A DNA stretch of 7,974 nucleotides, from NCBI GenBank assembly GCA_946531785.1, contig CAMNAT010000081.1, forward strand, positions 1 through 7,974, read 5' to 3'. The position numbers were made by a program, and so were the translations under genes. Shown piece by piece: positions 1 to 6,618 of the stretch (positions are counted from its first letter, which is position 1; the number at the start of each line of letters is the position of its first letter). The stretch comes from an uncultured Oscillospiraceae bacterium (GTDB lineage Bacteria > Bacillota > Clostridia > UBA1381). The notes under the pieces are model-generated. The model ran no database searches. It was not told the origin of the DNA and was given only the letters and a program-made list of their open reading frames with translations.

Positions 1-2566
1 CACAGCCTATGCAGTCCCCGTCATACAGCCCGCGCGTCTTATCGCGCGGCGCGGCACTCACAAGTATCCTGTCGCCGTCCTTCTGCGCGCTTATATCTGT
101 GTTATACGCCGCCGAGACCATCCTTGCGAGTACATCCTCACCGGTGAACAGATATCCATAGTTATCAACAAGCTTTTCTACCTTGTCCACCGCCTCGGTC
201 TGCTCGTTCTCATCCTCATATATATAGTCGCAATGGTTATAGAACAGCATAGGCATATTGTATTTCACGCTCTGATATGAGTATCTCCCATCGCCGTGCG
301 GCGTGTTTGACACCTGCATCAGCAGGAAGTCCATGCCGGAAAGATACATCGGCATCGGGATAGCGTTCTCCGCGCAGCTCTGCGGCACCTGCCTGCTCTC
401 CGGCGGCGTGAAGCCGCTGTTCCACAAAAGCCCGGTGTCCTTCTGCGCGGCAAAGGTGCCGTTATAGCCGGGGTTATACCCGTTTATACCGCTGCCGTCA
501 TAGCCATGCATGCTCGTGTACCAGGTGTGCTGGTTCGCGCCCTTACTGTTCCATTCCAGTCCGTATATTTCAAATGCTTTTTTCTGCATTTCAAGCTCCG
601 CCGATTCATGCTCAGGCGTTGCATATCTGCTTGTAAAGCCGTGTATGCCGAGATATATATTATTATCCTTACAGAAATCTATCTGCTCCTGCAGCTTTTT
701 CCTGTACGGGAAATATCCGCTGTCTATCGGGTATGCCATACCGTATTCAAGGCTGCCGCAGAGGAGATCGTCATCTCCGTCACCGTCGATATCGGTAAAC
801 CGCGGTACACAGTTCATGCCGATAGTGACGCTGTCATCACCGCGGCGCGATATGTCGTCATATTTCAGATACCCGACCTTGTTAAAGCTGCTTCCGTCAT
901 AAGTGAAGCGCGCGACGCGCCCCTCCAGAGTGCCGCAGTACAACTCGCCGTTATATATACACGGCGCAGCGCGGCTCTCGCCGGTCTGTACGGGAATATA
1001 GCTTTCAAAGCTCGTTGACCAGCCATCACGCGTAAAACCGGGATATACCCTCAGCTCACCGCTGCGCGAGCCCACCGCAAGATCGTAAAAGCCGTCTCCG
1101 GTGATGTCGCCTATATCTATCATGCTGTCTGTAAGACCCGTATCCAGCACTGCTCCACCGAAATCGAATGCCATCGACTCGCGGTTATCCTCATCCTTCA
1201 TGCTCTCATAATAGCGGATAACGCCGTCCTCCGCGCCGGAGATAAGCTCACCCCTGCCGTCGCCGTCAATATCGAATATGACCGGCGACGAGTATGCGCC
1301 GACTGTCAGAGCGTTGCCCTCGCGATCTGTGAAGAGAGTGGCAACTCCGGTCTCATAATTATCCTTCATGCCGCGGCCCTCATAGTAGTAGAACCGCCCG
1401 TCCGCGCTGCCGCAGATAAAATCCGTCACGCCGTCATCGTTCCAGTCGGTCGGATACGGATACAGCCGCTTTGTGTATTTGGGATCATCGTCAAAATAGC
1501 TCTCGGTATGCTCATATCTGTCCTGAGCAAGCCATTTTCCCGAGGATACCACATGCCTGCCGCTGCAGTATGCGCCCTCGTATATGTCATTCTTTATCCC
1601 GTTATCATTTTCGAGCCACGAAAGGCTCTCGCTGCGGTCAAACCATGTGTAAAAATTACGCGCAAGCGTATATGACGGCATCTGACCCTTTTTTATGCAG
1701 AGCCTTGCGAATTCCTCGAGCGAGTTGTTCTCGATGCCCGTTATATCCTCATAGTGCAGTTCCCACGCCGCCGGTCTTGTACCGAATGCGCCAAAGGTGC
1801 GCTCAACGGCAAATCCGTATTTCTGCTTTGACACGAACTCAGCGTAATAGTTTAAAAGCAAGTTCCCCGCCGCAGCTGTTGTCGCCGCGAACGGCTCGCC
1901 GACCTCGCCCGGCGCAAAATCCGAAACGGTATATTCCGACGGGAGCATGGGATTTGTTATAAACACATTCCCCGCGCCGTATTTGTTTCGCGTGTACACT
2001 GCCGCACCGTCAAGCTCCGTCAGCGCCTCCGCAGTGGTCGGGATGATGCCGTAGCCGTAATCCCGCGCGGCATAGCTGTCATAGTTTTCATAGCCGCGGA
2101 ATATCTCGGAATAGTCATATAAAAGCTCCGAGATAGCGCCGAGATCCTCGCCCGGCTCGTTATATGTCATGAACGCCGGACAGCCGCCGACCGGTACAAG
2201 CTCCGCCGCGCCCAGAAATTCCTTGCTGAAGCCGCCCAGCGTGGAGTTATCAAGCACCGCTGTACCGCCCTTATACACAAACTCCTCGATAGCACCCGAC
2301 GCGGTCTTGTCAAGGCTGCTGACATAAACTATATCAGCGCCGGATATATCCGCGGCATCGGTAAGCTCGATATTTCCCATTATCCCGTTTTCAAGCTGCT
2401 TTTTTATATATTGCGCGCGCCCGCCCGAGCCGAGCACCGCCGCGCGTATATTGCCGCTGCCGTCCGCGGGCGGCCGTCCCTCGTCCATACCGCCATGCAG
2501 GATAAACACCGCGCTGCCCGAAAGCACAAGCGCAGCCGCAATAATGCCCGCTATTATTTTTTTCAT
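1..2566 (-). CDS. Large exported FG-GAP/VCBS-repeat protein with deacetylase-like flanks (3' end outside window)
   Basis: 855 codons are open from ATG 2566 to the left edge with no stop, so the C-terminus is missing. The start is supported by GGAGAGGT just upstream and by a signal-anchor-like N-terminus (two Lys, then a hydrophobic stretch to about residue 24; no lipobox Cys). Residues ~36-230 resemble a class-I amidotransferase-like fold (VLGSGG, then VYVSSLD, then YKGGTAVLDNS). Four calcium-loop FG-GAP repeats follow, with acidic loops at 374-382 (DWNDDGVTD), 432-440 (DIDGDGRGE), 487-495 (DITGDGFYD) and 592-600 (DIDGDGDDD). The segment before them (HYED at 271-274) and the segments after (GIHGFTS with His642; FYNHCDY with His778) look like pieces of a NodB-type polysaccharide deacetylase barrel, but I cannot confirm that fold. 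It is probably a surface polysaccharide-binding or -modifying enzyme. It lies 16 nt downstream of the acyl-shuttle-like microprotein gene and shares its promoter. The FG-GAP call is firm; the enzyme call is weak. Confidence 0.85.
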   Translation of the reverse strand, partial: MKKIIAGIIAAALVLSGSAVFILHGGMDEGRPPADGSGNIRAAVLGSGGRAQYIKKQLENGIMGNIELTDAADISGADIVYVSSLDKTASGAIEEFVYKGGTAVLDNSTLGGFSKEFLGAAELVPVGGCPAFMTYNEPGEDLGAISELLYDYSEIFRGYENYDSYAARDYGYGIIPTTAEALTELDGAAVYTRNKYGAGNVFITNPMLPSEYTVSDFAPGEVGEPFAATTAAAGNLLLNYYAEFVSKQKYGFAVERTFGAFGTRPAAWELHYEDITGIENNSLEEFARLCIKKGQMPSYTLARNFYTWFDRSESLSWLENDNGIKNDIYEGAYCSGRHVVSSGKWLAQDRYEHTESYFDDDPKYTKRLYPYPTDWNDDGVTDFICGSADGRFYYYEGRGMKDNYETGVATLFTDREGNALTVGAYSSPVIFDIDGDGRGELISGAEDGVIRYYESMKDEDNRESMAFDFGGAVLDTGLTDSMIDIGDITGDGFYDLAVGSRSGELRVYPGFTRDGWSTSFESYIPVQTGESRAAPCIYNGELYCGTLEGRVARFTYDGSSFNKVGYLKYDDISRRGDDSVTIGMNCVPRFTDIDGDGDDDLLCGSLEYGMAYPIDSGYFPYRKKLQEQIDFCKDNNIYLGIHGFTSRYATPEHESAELEMQKKAFEIYGLEWNSKGANQHTWYTSMHGYDGSGINGYNPGYNGTFAAQKDTGLLWNSGFTPPESRQVPQSCAENAIPMPMYLSGMDFLLMQVSNTPHGDGRYSYQSVKYNMPMLFYNHCDYIYEDENEQTEAVDKVEKLVDNYGYLFTGEDVLARMVSAAYNTDISAQKDGDRILVSAAPRDKTRGLYDGDCIGC

Positions 2567-2582
2567 GTATTACCTCTCCGGT

Positions 2583-2690
2583 TCAGAATCCTTCATATAT
2601 GAATGCCCCATTGCCTGTGAAGAATACACAGACCATGAGCAGCATAAAAAGGTACAAAACAAATGTAAATATTCCCTTTATCACTTTCAT
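2583..2690 (-). CDS. DltX-like membrane microprotein with C-terminal acyl-shuttle motif
   Basis: This 35-residue ORF starts at ATG 2690 and stops with TGA at 2583-2585. AGAAGGG lies about 10 nt upstream as ribosome binding site. The N-terminus MKVIKG has two Lys, then residues 7-24 are a continuous hydrophobic helix, giving a predicted N-in/C-out single-pass protein. The tail is GNG followed by FIYEGF at residues 30-35, exactly at the end of the protein. This fits FxYxxF, the C-terminal hexapeptide of DltX (typically FIYNxF). In the Dlt pathway an MBOAT acyltransferase loads an acyl group onto that motif's tyrosine outside the membrane, and the group then passes to a second transferase. By analogy Tyr32 would be the acyl carrier. 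It is the first gene of an operon with the large exported protein 16 nt downstream. No MBOAT, DltA, DltC or DltD is visible; they may lie beyond the left edge. It is somewhat shorter than typical DltX (~45-50 residues). It may serve D-alanylation or another acylation. Confidence 0.78.
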   Translation of the reverse strand: MKVIKGIFTFVLYLFMLLMVCVFFTGNGAFIYEGF

Positions 2691-2722
2691 AGGCTCATAA
2701 CCCTTCTATTTTATCATATTTT

Positions 2723-2751
2723 ATTTTACCATAATACGCATTCAAAGTCAA
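2723..2751 (-). promoter_or_regulatory. Sigma-A-like promoter of the microprotein/FG-GAP operon
   Basis: On the minus strand, TTGACT (2746-2751) and TAAAAT (2723-2728) are each one base from the -35 and -10 consensus, with an ideal 17-bp spacer. The predicted start is near 2716, leaving a leader of about 25 nt before ATG 2690. It lies beyond the terminator of the upstream transporter gene, so the operon appears independently transcribed. No clear operator was seen. Confidence 0.75.
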
Positions 2752-2846
2752 GCCCTGCGAGAAGGCACAATTCTTGGTTGTACTAAGGATCTGTTAATAA
2801 GCATGTAGATTTCAGTTTATAAAAATAATAATAGTACTTCACATAC

Positions 2847-2879
2847 AAAAATCACCGAGCCTCTTGGCTCAGTGATTTT
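2847..2879 (-). terminator. Rho-independent terminator of the Na/Pi cotransporter gene
   Basis: In the minus-strand RNA, AAAAUCAC-U-GAGCC pairs with GGCUC-G-GUGAUUUU across an AAGA loop. The single non-Watson-Crick position is a U-G wobble, and the right arm ends in a T-run. It begins 3 nt after the transporter stop codon. On the plus strand the same site would be a C-A mismatch, so minus-strand use is favoured. The rest of the gap to 2690 is AT-rich and holds only the promoter described separately. Confidence 0.88.
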
Positions 2880-2882
2880 ATA

Positions 2883-4646
2883 TTATACAGGTAATTTATA
2901 TTTTTCCTCGTATTCCTCGAAATACTCCATGTAGTCCGCGTCGCGTTCCTTCAGCTTGCCGTGGCTGTGCTGCACATAGCTGTAGTTATGTGTCTCCAGC
3001 TTCGCCATAGCAACGGCGATATTTGAGCAGTGCGCGCCAAGACGCTCAACATATGTGAGTATATCATTGAAGAGCGTGCTGTTTGAAAGCACGCATTCAC
3101 CCTGACTGAGCCTGTCCACATGATGTGACTTCAACTCCTCGATCAGAGCGTTTATAAGCTCTCTTAGCGGCTCGACCCGCTTCACCTTCTCTGCATCATC
3201 GTTTACAAACGAGTCAACGACCAGATCCACCATTTCCATGACCGCCGGCTTGAGCGTTGCAAGCTCCGTCTGCGCGCGCTCGGAGAAGGTGATCTTGTTC
3301 TCATAGAGATCTGCGCCGATAAATGCGATGTTGAGCGCGTAGTCGCTCAGCGACTCAAAGTCGCTTATCGTATAAAGATATTTTGTGACCTTCTTGCTCT
3401 CCGCCGGAGTCATTTTCCGCGCCGAGAGCCGGATCAGATATGTGCCGAGCTTGTCCTCATATTTATCAACAAGACCCTCGGTCACCTGTACCTTTTTGAA
3501 TTTTTCCTCAGAATAATCCGTAAGCAGATCCAGACTGCGGCGTACCGCCTTCCGCGAGCGGATAGCGACATCGTTCATCACCTGCTGAGCCTGCGGGATA
3601 GCGAGCGCGGGATAGCTTAAAAATCTCTCCTCAAGCACACTGAAATCCGCCTGATCCTCCTCGTCGCCGGGCTTGTCCTTGATAATGAAGCAGACGAATT
3701 TTTCTATCAGCTTCATGCACGGCAGAAGAACTATGACCGTCGCCATTCTGAAAACAGTGTTTATCAATGCCACGCTTACCGGCGTCATTGTCATACTCAT
3801 AAAGCCGAAATGCACTACCGAGTTCACAGAATAGAACACTATCGACCAGATAAGCATTCCCAGAAGGTCATTCAAAAGATACACCAGCGCGGTGCGCTTA
3901 CCGTCCTTGTTTGTGCCTATCGCCGAGAGCAGCACGGGGAATGCCGCGCCGACTCCTATACCCATAGTAATGGGCAGTGCGACCGCAAATGAGATATTGC
4001 CCGTTGCCGAAAGTGCCTGTATAACACCGACAGACGCAGATGCGCTCTGCAGCACTACCGTCATCAGGATACCCGCCAATATACCGGTGATCGGATTCTC
4101 CAGTACCGTGAGCATATGTACAAATTGTTCGTTGCCTTTAAGAGGTGATACCGCCGCGCTCATCATCTGCATACCCGTCATGAGTATCGCAAAGCCGAGC
4201 ATAATATCACCGATGCTGCGCTTGCTGCGCTTTTTTGCGGTCATTTTTATCGTTATGCCTATAATGGCGATGACCGCGGAAATTGTGGCAGTCGACAAAA
4301 GCTGAGCGATGCCGGATGATCCGTCTATATATGACAGACAGAGTATCCAGCCCGTTATACTCGTGCCGATGTTCGCGCCCATTATGATACCTATCGCCTG
4401 GGAGAGCTGCATCATTCCCGAGTTAACGAAGCCGACGACCATGACGGTCGTTGCCGACGATGACTGTATTATCGCAGTCGCTATCATGCCGAGCAGAACA
4501 CCCTTTATCGGTGTATTGGTCAGCTTGTATAAAATTGTCTCAAGCTTATTGCCCGCGACCTTTTTAAGGCTGTCACCCATGAGCGACATACCGTAAAGGA
4601 ACAGGGCAACACCGCATAACAGCGACAGAACAGATGATATGTTCAT
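2883..4646 (-). CDS. Na+/phosphate cotransporter family protein with PhoU-like C-terminal domain
   Basis: This 587-residue membrane protein is of the NptA/YjbB type. Two inverted Na/Pi-cotransporter repeats form the N-terminal half. The first carries the diagnostic QSSSATTV at 61-68 followed by GANIGTS (90-96). The second carries QSASAS at 200-205, a variant of the usual second QSSSA, followed by a glycine-rich helix and AAFPVLLSAIGTN. Further hydrophobic helices extend to about residue 318. Residues ~345-565 are soluble and helical, with two PhoU-like helical bundles. In the family this tail is thought to regulate phosphate flux. The transporter moves inorganic phosphate across the plasma membrane with Na+; YjbB of E. 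coli works in export, so direction is not settled here. GGAGG sits 7-8 nt before ATG 4646. The gene has its own terminator and appears monocistronic, with no pst or phoU gene beside it. Length and motifs are normal for the family. Confidence 0.93.
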   Translation of the reverse strand: MNISSVLSLLCGVALFLYGMSLMGDSLKKVAGNKLETILYKLTNTPIKGVLLGMIATAIIQSSSATTVMVVGFVNSGMMQLSQAIGIIMGANIGTSITGWILCLSYIDGSSGIAQLLSTATISAVIAIIGITIKMTAKKRSKRSIGDIMLGFAILMTGMQMMSAAVSPLKGNEQFVHMLTVLENPITGILAGILMTVVLQSASASVGVIQALSATGNISFAVALPITMGIGVGAAFPVLLSAIGTNKDGKRTALVYLLNDLLGMLIWSIVFYSVNSVVHFGFMSMTMTPVSVALINTVFRMATVIVLLPCMKLIEKFVCFIIKDKPGDEEDQADFSVLEERFLSYPALAIPQAQQVMNDVAIRSRKAVRRSLDLLTDYSEEKFKKVQVTEGLVDKYEDKLGTYLIRLSARKMTPAESKKVTKYLYTISDFESLSDYALNIAFIGADLYENKITFSERAQTELATLKPAVMEMVDLVVDSFVNDDAEKVKRVEPLRELINALIEELKSHHVDRLSQGECVLSNSTLFNDILTYVERLGAHCSNIAVAMAKLETHNYSYVQHSHGKLKERDADYMEYFEEYEEKYKLPV

Positions 4647-4689
4647 ATGTTATCCTCCATAATGATTCCGAATAAACGCTATCATCACC

Positions 4690-4697
4690 AGTATAAC
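4690..4697 (-). promoter_or_regulatory. Candidate extended -10 promoter of the Na/Pi cotransporter gene
   Basis: On the minus strand TGTTATACT gives an extended -10 (TG-N-TATACT; the hexamer is 4690-4695). No good -35 lies 16-18 bp upstream, which fits an extended -10 promoter or one needing an activator. The leader to ATG 4646 would be about 36 nt. An 8-bp inverted repeat (CAATAAAT at 4719-4726, ATTTATTG at 4743-4750) sits just upstream and is a possible operator. The call is tentative. Confidence 0.4.
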
Positions 4698-4811
4698 ACA
4701 GATTATCGCAAAATGCTACAATAAATTTAAAGAAATCTGTATATTTATTGCTATAGCTAAAAATTCAGCACATGACCCCTGTCGGTTTTTGTCTACTTTT
4801 TTTGTATAGGT

Positions 4812-4970
4812 TCACATAAGCTCTGCCGCCGTGTCGGAAATCGGCGCATCCGTCTGCGCGGGCATGGTCGATGCCGCGTTTTCTCCCGGAGGTACGAGCT
4901 CGACCACCGCGAGCGGAATGACTACCGTGATGAGCACCGCCGCGAGTATGACCAGAAATATCTGCTTCAT
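4812..4970 (-). CDS. 52-residue hypothetical membrane-anchored protein
   Basis: The ORF runs from ATG 4970 to TGA 4812-4814. The ribosome binding site is GGTGAT at 4975-4980, matching the 3' half of the AGGAGGTGATC consensus. Residues 1-3 (MKQ) are followed by a hydrophobic helix from about 4 to 23, then VELVPPGE and an Ala/Thr/Ser/Pro-rich, mildly acidic tail ending in AAELM. This predicts a short extracytoplasmic tail on one membrane anchor. GC-rich third positions (CTC, GCG, GTG, ATC) match neighbouring real genes, which supports coding. I do not recognise the family. The N-terminus resembles the leader of SpoIID-type sporulation proteins, so it could be a truncated remnant, but nothing coding follows the stop. 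It is divergent from the HD-GYP gene. No terminator was found before the transporter gene 165 nt downstream, so read-through into it is possible. Confidence 0.55.
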   Translation of the reverse strand: MKQIFLVILAAVLITVVIPLAVVELVPPGENAASTMPAQTDAPISDTAAELM

Positions 4971-5003
4971 ATATATCACCGTCTTTATTGAAATAGCTTC
5001 TAT

Positions 5004-5022
5004 ATCATACTATGACGGTCAT
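5004..5022 (-). promoter_or_regulatory. Candidate -10 and 11-bp inverted-repeat operator for the 52-residue gene
   Basis: Minus-strand TATGAT (5004-5009) is a good -10 that would place the start near 4997, about 27 nt before ATG 4970. No convincing -35 is present. The perfect inverted repeat ATGAC-G-GTCAT (5012-5022) lies in what would be the -10/-35 spacer, a usual place for a repressor site. No regulator gene is in the window to assign to it. Confidence 0.35.
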
Positions 5023-5044
5023 TGCCGGATATGACAGACACGCT

Positions 5045-5072
5045 TACTCATATATTACTCATTTGTACTCAT
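5045..5072. repeat. Three helically phased TACTCAT direct repeats
   Basis: Identical TACTCAT heptamers occur at 5045-5051, 5056-5062 and 5066-5072, with start-to-start distances of 11 and 10 bp, so they lie on one face of the helix. They sit in the divergent promoter region, about 80 bp upstream of the HD-GYP -35 and about 75 bp upstream of the 52-residue ORF start. A response-regulator-type binding site is the natural reading, but which promoter it serves is unknown. Confidence 0.5.
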
Positions 5073-5090
5073 TTTATAGATCTATACAAG

Positions 5091-5116
5091 CTGCCGGCAG
5101 TTGTTTTGTTCAACTG
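5091..5116. repeat. Two overlapping palindromes upstream of the HD-GYP promoter
   Basis: CTGCCGGCAG (5091-5100) is a perfect 10-bp palindrome. Its last three bases begin a second inverted repeat, CAGTTG (5098-5103) with CAACTG (5111-5116) across a 7-nt AT-rich spacer. The structures lie 35-60 bp upstream of the -35 of the HD-GYP gene. They could be an operator pair. No T-tract or long stem suggests a terminator. Confidence 0.35.
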
Positions 5117-5150
5117 AATTTTATATGTATTATTTACTGCACAATACATA

Positions 5151-5179
5151 TTGCAAAATTGCGGAATTTATGATATTAT
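5151..5179 (+). promoter_or_regulatory. Promoter of the HD-GYP gene
   Basis: TTGCAA (5151-5156) and TATTAT (5174-5179) are separated by 17 bp, and TGA immediately before the hexamer makes an extended -10 (TGNTATTAT). The predicted start is near 5186, giving a short leader of about 28 nt that contains AAGGAG, 8 nt before ATG 5214. Confidence 0.65.
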
Positions 5180-5213
5180 AATTTATATAGCTATATAATA
5201 AGGAGCAATACCG

Positions 5214-6572
5214 ATGAAAAACGGAAAAAGAACGGCTCTTATATACTTTGCGGCGATAATTGCGGTGATACTGCTTTTTGCCGCAAGCGTGATAAGGGTC
5301 GATGTATATAATAAGACCCGGCATCACCGGATGCTTTCCGGCGATGCGCTGTTCCTGCAGGAAAAGGCGGAGGGCGATGTCACGGTAAGCGCCGTGCCGC
5401 GCGGCAGCACCTGGACAAAGGCGTTCGATCTCAACAACGAAGGGATCGTCGAGCATAACCACCAAGCGTACACATATGACTTTACCGTTACGAACAACAC
5501 CCGGGACGAGGTCAAGGACTTCTCGTTCCGGCTGAGCTTCAATAAGGATGTATTCCTTATGTCGGCGTGGAACGGCGCTTTGGAGATACATCAGAACACG
5601 CCCGAGGGCGAGATAAAGGACACCGTCACCGACCTGCGCGAATTCGATCCCGCGGAGCATTCACTGAGATGCGTCGTCTTTGACGGCGAGTCGCTCATAC
5701 AGATGAGAGCGGGAGACTATCTCATTTATATCCCGAGCTCCAGCATGAACGCAATGGAGGTACCGATCAAGCCGAACGAGGCGACAACACCCGGCATCAT
5801 CCTCTATACGGCTATCGGCGAGGATATCAGTGACTCCACATTGGAGCTTGACTATACCTTCCACCGCCTGCTCACGAGCGAACCGCTGTTCTGGATATCG
5901 ATGATAGGGCTGCTGATCTGGCTTATCGCGCTCATCATCCTCGCTATCACTTCGGCGCAGATCAAAAAGTATCATGAGCGGCATCAGCGCGACAACGAGA
6001 TCATCAACGAATCCATCGAGACCTTCACCGGATTCATCGACGCGAAGGACCCGTACACGAACGGCCATTCAAAGCGTGTCGCGATATATACGCGTCAGAT
6101 CGCGAAGGAAATGGGCTATGACGGCGAGGAGCTTGACCGTATCTATTATGTCGCACTTCTGCACGACTGCGGAAAGATCGGAGTGCCGGACAACATTTTA
6201 AGAAAGCCCGGCAGACTGACGGACGAGGAGTTTGCTATAATGAAATCGCACACCGTACACGGCGGCGAGATCCTGAGCAGCTTCAAGAGCCTTAAAAACG
6301 CGGGCGAGGGCGCGCTCTACCATCACGAAAGATATGACGGTCACGGCTATCCCGAGGGCAGAGCCGGTGAGGACATACCGCTCATCGCGCGGATCATCTG
6401 CGTTGCGGATTCCTTTGATGCGATGAACTCCAACCGCGTATACAGAAATAAGCTCACAAAGGAAAAGATCATCAGCGAGATCGAAACGAACAAGGGGCTG
6501 CAGTTCGACCCCGACATTGCCGGCATCATGCTGCGGCTGATAAAAGCGGGCAAGATCCCCGTGGGTGAATGA
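5214..6572 (+). CDS. Membrane HD-GYP cyclic-di-GMP phosphodiesterase with CBM2-like extracytoplasmic domain
   Basis: 452 residues starting at ATG 5214 with AAGGAG 8 nt upstream. Order of parts: membrane segment ~8-27; outer domain ~30-222; second membrane segment ~226-248; short charged linker; HD-GYP domain ~265-445. The catalytic domain has DAKDPYTNGHSKRV (His285), LLHDCGKIG (His317-Asp318) and the full HHERYDGHGYP signature (370-380), so the metal ligands and the GYP element are intact. The family hydrolyses c-di-GMP in the cytoplasm. The outer domain has FTVTNNT at 90-96 and AWN at 118-120, with the spacing of aromatic residues seen in CBM2-type cellulose-binding beta-sandwiches, suggesting an external carbohydrate or envelope polymer as input; this is inference. 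The gene is monocistronic, with its own promoter and a strong terminator, and is divergent from the 52-residue gene. No GGDEF cyclase is visible nearby. Confidence 0.92.
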   Translation: MKNGKRTALIYFAAIIAVILLFAASVIRVDVYNKTRHHRMLSGDALFLQEKAEGDVTVSAVPRGSTWTKAFDLNNEGIVEHNHQAYTYDFTVTNNTRDEVKDFSFRLSFNKDVFLMSAWNGALEIHQNTPEGEIKDTVTDLREFDPAEHSLRCVVFDGESLIQMRAGDYLIYIPSSSMNAMEVPIKPNEATTPGIILYTAIGEDISDSTLELDYTFHRLLTSEPLFWISMIGLLIWLIALIILAITSAQIKKYHERHQRDNEIINESIETFTGFIDAKDPYTNGHSKRVAIYTRQIAKEMGYDGEELDRIYYVALLHDCGKIGVPDNILRKPGRLTDEEFAIMKSHTVHGGEILSSFKSLKNAGEGALYHHERYDGHGYPEGRAGEDIPLIARIICVADSFDAMNSNRVYRNKLTKEKIISEIETNKGLQFDPDIAGIMLRLIKAGKIPVGE

Positions 6573-6575
6573 CAG

Positions 6576-6617
6576 ATAAGTAAAGCCGCTCTGCGTTTGC
6601 AGAGCGGCTTTACTTAT
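6576..6617. terminator. Bidirectional terminator, perfect 19-bp stem
   Basis: ATAAGTAAAGCCGCTCTGC (6576-6594) pairs perfectly with 6599-6617 across a GTTT loop. The A/T-rich ends give short T-runs in both directions. It begins 4 nt after the HD-GYP stop and ends 1 nt before the stop codon of the convergent DUF218 gene, so it serves both. Confidence 0.92.
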
Positions 6618-6618
6618 A

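Noticed and set aside
506..1018. Plus-strand 170-residue open frame, with another overlapping it at 510-902
   Set aside because: Both lie antisense to the FG-GAP gene, whose frame is continuous with recognisable calcium-loop repeats here. No ribosome binding site, and the composition is that of a reverse-strand shadow.
1471..1962. Plus-strand 163-residue open frame rich in Arg, Cys and Pro
   Set aside because: Antisense to the same gene; low-complexity basic composition typical of a shadow frame and no start signal.
2411..2786. Plus-strand open frames overlapping the start of the FG-GAP gene and the microprotein
   Set aside because: They overlap a convincing minus-strand promoter, ribosome binding sites and two genes, and show no domain.
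3810..4596. Plus-strand open frames within the Na/Pi cotransporter gene
   Set aside because: Their hydrophobic translations come from reading a transmembrane gene backwards; the minus-strand product carries the family motifs.
4719..4750. CAATAAAT/ATTTATTG inverted repeat as a terminator
   Set aside because: All A/T stem of 8 bp with a 16-nt loop and no adjacent T-tract in a useful place; a possible operator at best.
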